Shown piece by piece: positions 33,954 through 42,411 of a stretch of 54,174 nucleotides of DNA; within the stretch, counting starts at the first letter, position 1; each line of letters starts with the position of its first letter. The DNA comes from an uncultured Thioclava sp. (GTDB taxonomy: Bacteria > Pseudomonadota > Alphaproteobacteria > Rhodobacterales > Rhodobacteraceae). Made by a program: the position numbers and the translations under genes. The DNA lies in the NCBI RefSeq assembly GCF_913064665.1, contig NZ_CAJYBT010000022.1, forward strand, positions 1 to 54,174, given 5' to 3'. The notes beneath the pieces were generated by a model, which made no database searches, was not told the DNA's origin, and saw only the letters and a program-made list of their open reading frames with translations.

Positions 33954-35285
33954 TCAGCGTTTGATGTTCGTCGTCTCTTGCAGCATTTCATCCACGGTCT
34001 GGATGACCTTTGCGTTCGAAGAATAGGCGCGCTGCGTCTGAATGAGGTTGGTAAGCTCTTGCGCGACATCGACTGCCGAGCCCTCGCGTGCGTAACCCTC
34101 GATCGAGCCGGTCGGGCCATCACCTGCGTCCCATAGGAAAAACGAGCCAGAGGTGGGGGAGACTTTGAACGTCTGATTGTCGAGCGAGGTCAAACCATTC
34201 TGATTGGGAACATCGACCAGCGGAATTTGATAGACGGTGCGAATGAAGCCTGTGTCATAGGTCGCCTTGAGATAGCCATTCTCGTCGATCTCAACGGCGG
34301 TCAGATTGCCCACGGGTGAGCCGTCTTTGTTGATCGCGGTCGGTGCGAAGCTGTCGGAGAGTTGGGTCAGCCCGTTGGTGTCCCCGATCTTGCCAATGGT
34401 CATTTCCATCGGGCCGCCCGCGACTGTAAGGGCAAGTTTACCCGTTGCGGCGTCATACGCCCCCCCGGACACGGGTGTGACCGTGGCCAGCGTGCCGCCC
34501 GACCCGCGGCTGTCATCGAAGGTCAGGGTATATTCGCCGATAATGCTTTCATCGATGGCAGTCGCGATATCATCGACCGTTGCCGAATCTCGGATCACCA
34601 TCGTCCATTCATTTGAAACGCCGGTTGCGGGGATGCTTGGTGTGAAGCTGATATCAAGCGTCTCTGATGTGCCGAGGTTGCCGAAATACTCAACCGAGAG
34701 GGGCAAGGTTTCGCCCGCAGCGCCAGCCTCGGTATCGACGGCTGGCAGGTTCACACCCAGATTCATCTTGGTGGTCGGGTCGCCTGCGGTCTGGTTGGCA
34801 TTGACGACGACAGGTTCCAGACCTGAGGTGGTATCGCGTGGCAGGACTGGAATGGTGCCATCCGCATTGGCGGGCCAGCCCAGGAGAACAAGGCCAGATT
34901 CCGTCTTGAGCGTGCCTTCGGCATCGGTGCGAAACGCCCCGGTTGTCGTCAAAAGCAGTGGCGGCTCACCAGAGAAGGCTTCGATCGCGACCGAGGTTGC
35001 AACCGGCAACATGCCGCGCCCCGAAACCGCGATATCTAGCGCGTTCGAAGTGCCCACGAGGGCGCCATGCTCTTCGATCAGGCGATTGGTGGACGCGCGA
35101 ACGCCGCCCGCAGAATAGGATCCTGCGCCACGCGATTCGTTTATCACCATGCTTTCAAACTCTGCGACGGCCCGCTTGTATCCGTACGTGCCAGAGTTCG
35201 CGATGTTGTCTGAGATGGTAGCAAGCCGGGTGGCATTGGCTGCCAGCCCGGCTACGCCAGCGTTCAACGAAGAGGAAATGGACAT
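33954..35285 (-). CDS. flgE: Flagellar hook protein FlgE
   Basis: Main hook subunit, 443 residues, exported by the flagellar apparatus. N-terminus SISSSLNAGVAGLAANATRL with DNIANSGTYGYKRA is the rod/hook signature, and the C-terminus LTNLIQTQRAYSSNAKVIQT closes the D0 domain. The variable middle is rich in Thr, Gly and Val (beta-rich D1/D2 domains). A CtrA-like TTAA-N7-CTAA site stands 57 nt upstream of the start in the 96-nt gap to motB, so the gene may have its own promoter. Confidence 0.93.
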   Translation of the reverse strand: MSISSSLNAGVAGLAANATRLATISDNIANSGTYGYKRAVAEFESMVINESRGAGSYSAGGVRASTNRLIEEHGALVGTSNALDIAVSGRGMLPVATSVAIEAFSGEPPLLLTTTGAFRTDAEGTLKTESGLVLLGWPANADGTIPVLPRDTTSGLEPVVVNANQTAGDPTTKMNLGVNLPAVDTEAGAAGETLPLSVEYFGNLGTSETLDISFTPSIPATGVSNEWTMVIRDSATVDDIATAIDESIIGEYTLTFDDSRGSGGTLATVTPVSGGAYDAATGKLALTVAGGPMEMTIGKIGDTNGLTQLSDSFAPTAINKDGSPVGNLTAVEIDENGYLKATYDTGFIRTVYQIPLVDVPNQNGLTSLDNQTFKVSPTSGSFFLWDAGDGPTGSIEGYAREGSAVDVAQELTNLIQTQRAYSSNAKVIQTVDEMLQETTNIKR

Positions 35286-35341
35286 TTAGGGCGCCTTTCT
35301 GCTGCGGTGTCCGAATTGCAGCTAGATTGGCGCGCTTTGGT

Positions 35342-35356
35342 TTAAGATCGTCCTAA
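35342..35356. promoter_or_regulatory. CtrA-like site upstream of flgE
   Basis: TTAA-GATCGTC-CTAA differs by one base from the alphaproteobacterial CtrA consensus TTAA-N7-TTAA. It lies between motB and flgE, 57 nt upstream of the flgE start. CtrA control of flagellar genes is established in Rhodobacterales; direct binding here is inferred. Confidence 0.45.
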
Positions 35357-35381
35357 CATCTCAAATTTTTCTCTTTTCTCC

Positions 35382-36230
35382 TCAGAGTCGGTTGCGGAGC
35401 AAGATGATCTCAAGCCGGTTATTGCGTAGATCCATCGGTTTTTTGACGCTTGGCTTGCGATCAGCATATCCGGTGACGCGTTGAATACGTGTTTTGTCGA
35501 AATCCGCCGCTTCCAGCAGTTCGCGCATCGATTGAGCGCGCGCAGATGACAGCTCCCAGACGGGGTCAAGCTTGAGCATTTGCGGATAGGACCGCGTATA
35601 CCCGTTTATCGCAATGTGGTTTTTCACCAGCCCAAAGACACGCGTTATCATCTTGGCGAGGTCACGTGTCAGTGGTTCGGGCGTGGCGCTATCGCCGATA
35701 AAGAGCGGCTCACCGGGCAGGTCGAAGAATTCTACAATCAGGCCCTCATCGGTCACCTTGGTGACGATATGGCGCGCGAGTTGTTCAGAAACCATCGATT
35801 CACCGCCAACGCCCATTAGGGCCTTTTCGATGTTTTTAGCAGCCTGATCGAACTTTGCCTTATCGGCGTCAGCTTTGTCTTCGGCAGAGTTCTGACCTTT
35901 GGCCTGATGCTCCGCCGTTGGTTTTTGTTGCATCGCTCCACTGCCGGTTTGCGCGATCTGATCCTCGGAAAAGACCGACTCGCCGCCAAAGGCACCGTCG
36001 CCACCACCGGAAATCCGGTTGATTGGAATCGTTGGATTAAAGTAATCCGCAATCCCTTTGCGTTGTTTTTCAGTCGTTGCGTTCAAAAGCCACATCAACA
36101 GAAAGAAGGCCATCATGGCGGTCACGAAATCAGCATAGGCCACTTTCCACGCCCCACCGTGGTGCCCACCGCCGCTAACGACCTTCTTGCGTTTGATGAT
36201 GACTGGAGCCGCTGTATCGCGCGCGCCCAT
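35382..36230 (-). CDS. motB: Flagellar motor stator protein MotB
   Basis: Peptidoglycan-anchored half of the proton-driven stator, 282 residues. The single membrane span follows AWKVAYADFVTAMMAFFLLM, whose Asp34 is the proton-binding residue. The plug/linker (residues about 60-130) is Gln/Ala/Lys-rich, and the C-terminal OmpA-like domain has INGYTRSYPQMLKLDPVWEL with SSARAQSMRELL and the closing NNRLEIILL. ATG 36230 is preferred to GTG 36233 for its spacing from AGGTGG. motA is not beside it. A CtrA-like site lies about 46 nt upstream. Confidence 0.93.
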   Translation of the reverse strand: MGARDTAAPVIIKRKKVVSGGGHHGGAWKVAYADFVTAMMAFFLLMWLLNATTEKQRKGIADYFNPTIPINRISGGGDGAFGGESVFSEDQIAQTGSGAMQQKPTAEHQAKGQNSAEDKADADKAKFDQAAKNIEKALMGVGGESMVSEQLARHIVTKVTDEGLIVEFFDLPGEPLFIGDSATPEPLTRDLAKMITRVFGLVKNHIAINGYTRSYPQMLKLDPVWELSSARAQSMRELLEAADFDKTRIQRVTGYADRKPSVKKPMDLRNNRLEIILLRNRL

Positions 36231-36275
36231 CACACCACCTCATATTCACCCGAGGGAAGATTTAGCAGAGCGGGT

Positions 36276-36290
36276 TTAACGCTCGGTTTA
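36276..36290. promoter_or_regulatory. CtrA-like site upstream of motB
   Basis: TTAA-CGCTCGG-TTTA, one mismatch from TTAA-N7-TTAA, in the 125-nt divergent gap between motB and pqiA. Together with the site before flgE it places a CtrA-type signal in front of both flagellar units. Confidence 0.45.
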
Positions 36291-36355
36291 CAGATAAAAT
36301 GCGCGCTATCTTGGCGAGCCCTTGTCGTGGCGTGGGCAATCGTTAGATTTAGCAC

Positions 36356-36991
36356 ATGACGGCACCCTTTTATCCACATGACCATGACCTGAGCGGGCTG
36401 ATTGCCTGTCCGCGCTGTGATGTCTTGCATCGCAGTGAGGAACTGGCCGATGGCCAAAGGGCGAAATGCACGCGCTGTGGCACCGTGCTGATGTGGCCGC
36501 GTAAAAACGCATTCCTCCACGTCGTTTCGCTGTCGTTCACCGGGATGATCCTGATGATTGGGGCGATCTTTTTCCCGTTTCTGGAAATATCGACGCGCGG
36601 CTTGTCGCATGAAAGTTCGATTTTCGGAGTGGCGATGGCGTTTTCGGATGGGTTTCTTGCGCCGCTGGCCTTTGCCGTTCTGACGATGATCGTGGCCTTG
36701 CCGATCTTTCGTTTTGTCGCCTTGATCTATACCTTGTGGCCACTGGCCAACGGTCGCCCTGCTTATCGCCATGCCGCGACGACTTTCAGGTTGGTCCAGG
36801 AGCTCCAGCCCTGGGCGATGGCCGAGATCTTTATTATTGGAACGGCGGTGGCTCTGGTAAAGATCGGCGGGCTTGCAACCGTGTCTTTGGGTCCGGCTTT
36901 TTGGGCGTTTTGCGTTTTGATCATCGTGATCGCGCTGAAGAACAGTTTTGTCAGCGATTGGACGATATGGAACGCGATAGGACGCAAATGA
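36356..36991 (+). CDS. pqiA: PqiA-like membrane protein, first copy
   Basis: A 211-residue inner-membrane protein of the paraquat-inducible A family, a partner of MCE proteins in lipid traffic across the envelope. The N-terminal zinc-ribbon-like part has C18, C21, C38 and C41 (CPRC and CTRC), followed by about four membrane spans. E. coli PqiA carries two such halves in one chain; here the two halves are two genes, and this is the first. The stop overlaps the next start as ATGA. Confidence 0.9.
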   Translation: MTAPFYPHDHDLSGLIACPRCDVLHRSEELADGQRAKCTRCGTVLMWPRKNAFLHVVSLSFTGMILMIGAIFFPFLEISTRGLSHESSIFGVAMAFSDGFLAPLAFAVLTMIVALPIFRFVALIYTLWPLANGRPAYRHAATTFRLVQELQPWAMAEIFIIGTAVALVKIGGLATVSLGPAFWAFCVLIIVIALKNSFVSDWTIWNAIGRK

Positions 36992-37602
36992 ACGCATTGA
37001 CGGCAACCGATGCCGGGTTGGTGGGCTGCACCCGTTGCGGTCGTGTCTGGCCCAAGGACGAGGGGCATTGCGCGCGCTGCGGGGCGCATTTGCAGGCAGT
37101 GGACCGACACAGGCTGCAGGCCGTGTGGGCGTGGTGGATCGCGGGAATGATTTTCTACATCCCGGCCAATCTTTTGCCGATGCTGGTCACGACGACGCTG
37201 GGAAATGCGCAGAAGAATACGATTGTGGGGGGCGCGATCGAGCTATGGAAACACCATAATTACGGCGTTGCGATGATCATCTTTGGCGCGTCGATCATGA
37301 TCCCGGTTGGTAAGTTCATTGCGGTGGCCTATCTCGCGGTTTCGGTTGGCAATGAAAGCCGGCAGGGCGGGAAACCCCATTTGCATATGCTTGAAGTGGT
37401 GGAATTCATCGGGCGCTGGTCGATGATCGACGTGTTCGTCGTGGCGATCCTCTCGGCACTGGTGCAGCTTGGCTTTGTCGCCTCAATTCATCCCGGCCCG
37501 GCGGCCGCGTCTTTTGCGCTGTCTGTTGCATTCACAATGCTTTCCGCCCAAAGCTTCGACCCGCGTCTGATTTGGCGCGGCCCTGACAGAGAGAGAAAAT
37601 GA
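36988..37602 (+). CDS. pqiA: PqiA-like membrane protein, second copy
   Basis: A 204-residue paralogue of the preceding protein: zinc-ribbon-like C14, C17, C28 and C31 (CTRC, CARC), then WAWWIAGMIFYIPANLLPML and three more spans, with PVGKFIAVAYLAVSV and RWSMIDVFVVAILSALVQLG typical of the C-terminal half of full-length PqiA. ATG 36988 overlaps the previous stop by 4 nt; a long open frame from 36736 is inside the first pqiA and is rejected. Overlaps pqiB by 4 nt. Confidence 0.9.
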   Translation: MNALTATDAGLVGCTRCGRVWPKDEGHCARCGAHLQAVDRHRLQAVWAWWIAGMIFYIPANLLPMLVTTTLGNAQKNTIVGGAIELWKHHNYGVAMIIFGASIMIPVGKFIAVAYLAVSVGNESRQGGKPHLHMLEVVEFIGRWSMIDVFVVAILSALVQLGFVASIHPGPAAASFALSVAFTMLSAQSFDPRLIWRGPDRERK

Positions 37603-39623
37603 CCGACACGCCCGAACCCGGCCCGGCCAAGCTTGATATCTCCAAAGCCCCGCGTCCGATCTGGACCCGGCTTTCGGTGGTTTGGATCGTGCCCCTGCTG
37701 GCGCTGGCCATTACACTTGGGGTCGCGTGGAAAAGCTATTCCGATCGTGGCGCGCTGATACATATCGACTTCAAGGATGCCACCGGGGTCGAGATCGGCA
37801 CACCCTTGAAGTTCCGCGAAGTCGAGGTGGGCAAGGTAGAATCCGTTGGGTTTACCTCTGATTTGACGCAGGTGCGTCTTGGGGTGCGCGTCGATAAGGA
37901 TGTTTCGCCCTTCATCGACAATCAGACAAAGTTCTGGCTGGTGCGCCCCGAAGTGTCGGCTCGCGGGATCTCGAATCTCGGGACCGTGCTGTCAGGCACC
38001 TATATCGAGGGGTTCTGGAATAACACGCCGAACGGCTATCAAGATCAGTTCAAGGGGCTGGAGGCACCGCCGATTTCCCCCGATCCAAGCAAGGGCATCA
38101 GCATTGAGCTTAGCTCAAAGGATGCGGGTGGGATCGTTGATGGAGCGCCGATCTTGTATCGTGGGATCACGGTGGGGCATTTGCAAAACCTGCGCCTTGA
38201 TAAAGATGGCTCGGGCGTGATCGTCGATGCTTTTATCGAAAAGCCCTATAGCGATCTGCTATCAACGCAGACGCGGTTTTGGAACACGTCAGGGTTTTCG
38301 GTGAAATTTGACACGTCAGGGCTGAGCCTTGATGTGCGCTCGCTTGCGACCTTGGTGCAGGGCGGGGTTGAATTTGATACCTTTACCAGCGGCGGGGGCA
38401 TTGTCGATAACGGGCAATCTTTCCGTCTGTTTGATAGTAAAGGCTCGGCTGAGAACTCGATCTTCCAATCCGATCAGATTGATCCGCCGCGCTATTCCTT
38501 GTTGTTTGACGACCCGGTGCAGGGGCTTTCGGTTGGCTCCAAGGTGCAATTCCGCGGTGTTGAGGCGGGCGAAGTGACTGGCCTTGCCATCAAGGTGCAT
38601 GAGGACTCGGCGGGCCAGCGGTTTGCCCAGCAACAGGTGACGATTGCGCTTTCGCCTGATCGTTTGGGGCTGGCGCGTGACACTGATGCCGAACAGGTGT
38701 CGCAATTCCTCGAAGGTCAGATTGAAAATGGCCTGCGCGCGCGCATTGCCTCAACCGGATTGTTGGGCGGGACGATGGTGGTCGAGTTGACCGATGTCGC
38801 CGATCAACCCAAAGAGACGATGAATCTTGATGCGAAACCCTATCCAACCATCCCGACTGCGCCGACATCAGAGAACGATATTACGAAATCTGCCAAAGGG
38901 GTGTTCAAGCGCATTGAGGGTCTGCCGATCGAAGATTTGATGAACTCGGCCATTCGCACGATGGATTCGATCTCGGCAGTTGCCGAGAATGAGAACACGC
39001 GCAAAGTGCCCGGGGAATTGTCGGGTCTGCTGGAACAATTGCGCACCTTCACCGCCGATCTGAACAAACAGGGCGCGGCGGATAAGACGGTGGCGGCGTT
39101 GGATCGTGTGACCGAGGCGGCGTCCTCGGTGCTCGAGGAGATTTCTGGCCTCGATAAAACGCTTGCCTCTGCGGATAAGGCCGCGACGGCGATCGCGGAT
39201 ATGCCGCTGGGCGATATTGGCAATAAGCTTGATACGATCCTTGCCGATATCAACGGCCTGTTGAACAAGCCGGGCACGCAGGATCTGCCGCAATCGCTCA
39301 ACAACACGCTCGAACAGACGGCGGCGATTCTGGAACAGCTGCGCAAGGCTGGCGCGGCGGAGAAGTTGAACGAGACGTTGGATGCGACGCAACAGGCGGC
39401 GGGGTCCATCTCGAAGGCGGCAGATCGCTTGCCCGAGTTGACGCAACAGTTGCAGGATCTTGTCGGCCAAGCGCGCGCATTGGTGGCGACGTATGGACAG
39501 GGTTCGAACTTCTCGAACGAGACGAGTAATATGCTGCGCGAACTGCGCCGCTCGATTGCCAATATTGGCGCGGTGGCGCGGATGATCGAACGCAACCCGC
39601 GCGCCTTTATTCTTGGCCGCTGA
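37599..39623 (+). CDS. pqiB: MCE-domain intermembrane lipid transport protein PqiB
   Basis: A periplasm-spanning MCE protein of 674 residues anchored in the inner membrane. The cytoplasmic start is followed by one span (SVVWIVPLLALAITLGVAWK, about residues 27-46). Three MCE/MlaD domains follow, marked by repeats of the form DFKDATGVEIGTPLKFREVE, GGIVDGAPILYRGITVG and GLSVGSKVQFRGVEAGEV. The rest (about 420-670) is helical and coiled-coil, as needed to form the central channel. Coupled to pqiA and pqiC. Confidence 0.92.
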   Translation: MTDTPEPGPAKLDISKAPRPIWTRLSVVWIVPLLALAITLGVAWKSYSDRGALIHIDFKDATGVEIGTPLKFREVEVGKVESVGFTSDLTQVRLGVRVDKDVSPFIDNQTKFWLVRPEVSARGISNLGTVLSGTYIEGFWNNTPNGYQDQFKGLEAPPISPDPSKGISIELSSKDAGGIVDGAPILYRGITVGHLQNLRLDKDGSGVIVDAFIEKPYSDLLSTQTRFWNTSGFSVKFDTSGLSLDVRSLATLVQGGVEFDTFTSGGGIVDNGQSFRLFDSKGSAENSIFQSDQIDPPRYSLLFDDPVQGLSVGSKVQFRGVEAGEVTGLAIKVHEDSAGQRFAQQQVTIALSPDRLGLARDTDAEQVSQFLEGQIENGLRARIASTGLLGGTMVVELTDVADQPKETMNLDAKPYPTIPTAPTSENDITKSAKGVFKRIEGLPIEDLMNSAIRTMDSISAVAENENTRKVPGELSGLLEQLRTFTADLNKQGAADKTVAALDRVTEAASSVLEEISGLDKTLASADKAATAIADMPLGDIGNKLDTILADINGLLNKPGTQDLPQSLNNTLEQTAAILEQLRKAGAAEKLNETLDATQQAAGSISKAADRLPELTQQLQDLVGQARALVATYGQGSNFSNETSNMLRELRRSIANIGAVARMIERNPRAFILGR

Positions 39624-39635
39624 TTGGAGATGCCG

Positions 39636-40199
39636 ATGACGATGCTGCGCCTCATTCCGCTATGCTTGCTGGCCCTCGCCGCGTGTTCCAACCCTGAAAA
39701 GGTCGCACGCTATCCCATCGAACCGCCTGCGGTAAAAAAGAGCCTGCCAAACCGGATTGGCACCGCTGAACTGCGCGAGGTGTCCTTGCCGCAATATGCC
39801 ACCGCGCAAGAGATCGCCTATCAGACGCCCGATGGGGCGCTGCGCTCGAACCCCGACAATCTGTGGGCAGATGACCCGGCGCGCTCCATTACGTTGGCCC
39901 TAGCGCGCCAAATCTCGGCGATCTCGGGGGCGACCGTGTTGTCTGATCCCTGGCCGCTCTCAGACCCGCCGCGCCGCCGCATAGAGGTGCGCATCGAACA
40001 AATCCTGCCGGGCGCCGATGGGGCCTTGCATGTTTCGGGTGTGTATTTCGTCTCGCCTGCCGGGTTGAATGGCGGGGGAGATGTGGTGCGCCGCTTTGAC
40101 TTTAGCGTGCCCATCGCAACGGGCGAACCCAGCGCCATCGTGGCAGCACAAGGGGCCGCGGTGTCAGAGCTAGCGAAACGGATCGCAGCGCTGAATTAA
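39636..40199 (+). CDS. pqiC: PqiC-like outer-membrane lipoprotein (ABC-type transport auxiliary component)
   Basis: A lipoprotein of 187 residues of the PqiC/DUF330 family that docks the PqiB tube at the outer membrane. The signal ends in the lipobox LAAC (LIPLCLLALAACSNPEK). The YPIEPPAV start of the mature part and RIEVRIEQILPGADGALHVS later are typical. GGAG at 39626-39629 supports ATG 39636 rather than the TTG at 39624. Its stop overlaps the convergent flavin reductase stop by 4 nt (TTAA). Confidence 0.87.
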   Translation: MTMLRLIPLCLLALAACSNPEKVARYPIEPPAVKKSLPNRIGTAELREVSLPQYATAQEIAYQTPDGALRSNPDNLWADDPARSITLALARQISAISGATVLSDPWPLSDPPRRRIEVRIEQILPGADGALHVSGVYFVSPAGLNGGGDVVRRFDFSVPIATGEPSAIVAAQGAAVSELAKRIAALN

Positions 40200-40753
40200 G
40201 ACGTGCTGACGAAGCGGCCGAATTCGCCCTTGGCGAAAACGAGGGGTGCGCCAACGTCTGACTGGGTGAAGCGCGTGACGCGGCCAATGATGATGGTGTG
40301 ATCGCCACCGTCATGGCGCGCCTCTGTGACGCATTCGAACCGCGCCAGCGCGCCCGCCAGTAACGGCACGCCATCGGCATTGGGCGCATAGCTCAGCCCG
40401 TCAAACCCATCGCCACGCTGGGTGAAACGGCGCGCGATTGCCTCTTGATCGTCGCGCAGCACATGCACGGCAAAGGCGGGGGCTTGCGTGAAATGGGCAT
40501 GGCGCATCGAACTGCGCGCGGCTGACCACAAGATCAACGCAGGCGAAAGCGAGACCGAGGCAAAGCTGTTCACCGTCATGCCCACCGGGGTGGCTGCATC
40601 GGTGCATTCACAGGCGGTGACGACCGTCACGCCAGTCGCAAATTGCCCCAGCGCATCGCGCAGCCGCCGCATATCCCTTGGGTCGGGCGCATGTCCCAAC
40701 CCAGAAATCTCGGCTCGCGTCATGGCCGCCTCGATATCGTCGCTTTCACTCAT
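40196..40753 (-). CDS. Flavin reductase-like domain protein
   Basis: A 185-residue FMN-binding split-barrel protein that would supply reduced flavin to a monooxygenase. LRDALGQFATGVTVVTACE, then GMTVNSFASVSLSPALILWS give the family pattern, and GGDHTIIIGRV is near the C-terminus. AGGAG lies directly before ATG 40753; an open extension to 40816 is not needed. No monooxygenase gene is adjacent. Cytoplasmic. Confidence 0.88.
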   Translation of the reverse strand: MSESDDIEAAMTRAEISGLGHAPDPRDMRRLRDALGQFATGVTVVTACECTDAATPVGMTVNSFASVSLSPALILWSAARSSMRHAHFTQAPAFAVHVLRDDQEAIARRFTQRGDGFDGLSYAPNADGVPLLAGALARFECVTEARHDGGDHTIIIGRVTRFTQSDVGAPLVFAKGEFGRFVSTS

Positions 40754-41016
40754 ACTCACTCCTTGCCTCATTCCTGAGATAAGGGACAGGCTGGCAAGAG
40801 CAAGCCTTAGCTGCATATTCCGGGAATATCCGCGCCGAGATCGCGCAAAATGTTGTATACGGCTTCGCCACTCGTTTCATGTGCTGGCGCTCGGGAACAC
40901 GGTTTGGGGCCGTTGCCGCGACAAGCTCACGCTAAGGTCTGCAAAAAGTGATGTTGGACGAGCGTGTGTGCCAGCCTAATTCTCAGGAAACAGGCACGTC
41001 GGAAATGGAGACAGGC

Positions 41017-41760
41017 ATGACAAAACGCGCAATCAAGATCGAGACGCTGGATGGGACGGCGCCCGCGGCAATCTTTACGGCTGAGGGGCACGCAGGCGCT
41101 CAGTCGCGCCCCGGCGTCATTCTTTACATGGATGCGTTTGGCCCGCGCCCTGCATTGGATGGGATGGCCGAGCGGTTGGCCGCGGCTGGCTACACCGTGC
41201 TTTTGCCGGATCTGTTTTATCGCTACGGCGCCTATGGGCCCTTTGACACGGCCACTGCCTTTTCAAACGCGGAGTCCCGCGACGTGCTTATGGAAATGTT
41301 GGGCAATACCACGCAAGACATGACGATCCGCGACAGTGCGGGATTTCTCGATGCGCTGGCAGCCGAAGGGGTGACGGGCCCGGTGGGCACGGTCGGCTAT
41401 TGCATGGGCGGCGCGCGCGCGTTGAACGCTGCGGCCGCCTATCCCGAGCGGGTGGGAGCCGCCGCGAGCTTTCATGGCGGCGGGCTGGCCAGCGACGCCC
41501 CCGACAGCCCGCATCGCCGCGCCGCCGATATCCGGGCGCGGGTCTATGTGGGGTCTGCCGGGGTCGATAAAAGTTTCCCGCCCGAGCAATCCGCCCGGCT
41601 GGCACAAGCCCTGCGCGAAGCCGAAGTGGACCATATTATCGAGAATTACATCGGTATGGCGCATGGCTGGGCAGTGTCGGATCATGGCGTTTACGACCCC
41701 GAGGGATCTGAGCGACACTGGAAACGTCTGCTGAGCTTTTTCGAAGAGTCGCTTGGCTGA
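41017..41760 (+). CDS. Dienelactone hydrolase family protein
   Basis: An alpha/beta hydrolase of 247 residues related to carboxymethylenebutenolidase. The nucleophile Cys is in GTVGYCMGGARAL; the acidic residue lies near VGSAGVDKSF, and the His is in YIGMAHGWAVSDHGVYD. ATG 41017 has GGAG about 7 nt upstream and is preferred to the ATG at 40948. The gene stands alone with no aromatic degradation genes nearby, so the natural substrate may differ from dienelactone. Divergent from the flavin reductase. Confidence 0.88.
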   Translation: MTKRAIKIETLDGTAPAAIFTAEGHAGAQSRPGVILYMDAFGPRPALDGMAERLAAAGYTVLLPDLFYRYGAYGPFDTATAFSNAESRDVLMEMLGNTTQDMTIRDSAGFLDALAAEGVTGPVGTVGYCMGGARALNAAAAYPERVGAAASFHGGGLASDAPDSPHRRAADIRARVYVGSAGVDKSFPPEQSARLAQALREAEVDHIIENYIGMAHGWAVSDHGVYDPEGSERHWKRLLSFFEESLG

Positions 41761-42411
41761 AACGAGCTATGCTCTCGTATTCTTGCTCTGTCTGGCGCCT
41801 TGTCAGCAGCTGGGTTTTGGCATCGTTCCAAGGCGTTCTAACGCCAATTCAGCCATTCTCGGTTTACTGCGCGTGCGCTTTCAAAATCACGATCTTCGTA
41901 GTGTAGGGCGGCGCATAATGTTGCAGACTGGGCTTTGAAAACGTTGAAAAAATCTGCCTGATTTGACTCAGAGAGTTGCGGAGCATTTGCGCATAACTTT
42001 GCGAAGTTTTCCTGAATCTTTGCGTGTCTTATCAGTGTTATATTGGATAATGACTTTCTGGGTTGAGCTTAGCTTTTTTCCGTTTTGAGGGAAAGAAAAA
42101 CGAACGCATATCCTAAGTATTTCTCAACTCGGATCGCGTGGAGCGGGCAGAGGCTGAGATGTTGGTGACCAAGTCAAGAAAGCGACGGATGATTGTTGCG
42201 GGCGGAGGGGAAACCGTGTGACCGTAGACTGCTGCGCCGCAAAGTAATTGTTCGCGACGCCACGCGATGACCGGCCTGAACTGAGCTCAAATTATCTACA
42301 GGATCTGAATGTCTATTGCCTGAGGTTCTGCGTAACGGCAGCCCGATCTCTGTCGGGCTGCCGAAATCTGCTACGAGATTTCATCGGTCGAAGCGGTTAT
42401 TTGGGCTGCCT
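41761..42411. other. Gene-free, AT-richer stretch at the left edge of the sugar cassette
   Basis: 651 nt without a convincing gene; short frames inside show no known domain. It is visibly AT-richer than its surroundings, especially 41940-42125. It contains three TTTGCG units (41986, 41998, 42019), a TATATT/GATAAT-rich piece near 42039-42051 that could be a promoter, and two adjacent hairpins at 42336-42382. It may be an integration border or decayed gene. Confidence 0.5.
42336..42382 (-). terminator. Two adjacent hairpins after the dehydratase gene
   Basis: A perfect 11-bp inverted repeat CGGCAGCCCGA (42336-42346) and TCGGGCTGCCG (42353-42363), loop TCTCTG, is joined to a 6-bp stem GAAATC (42363-42368)/GATTTC (42377-42382). 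Both lie 30-75 nt past the stop of the minus-strand operon and are its likely terminator, though a T-run is missing. Confidence 0.55.

Noticed and set aside
36736-36987. Extended N-terminus for the second PqiA protein
   Set aside because: The upstream in-frame stretch lies inside the first pqiA and lacks membrane or family features; ATG 36988 gives the CxxC start and an ATGA junction.
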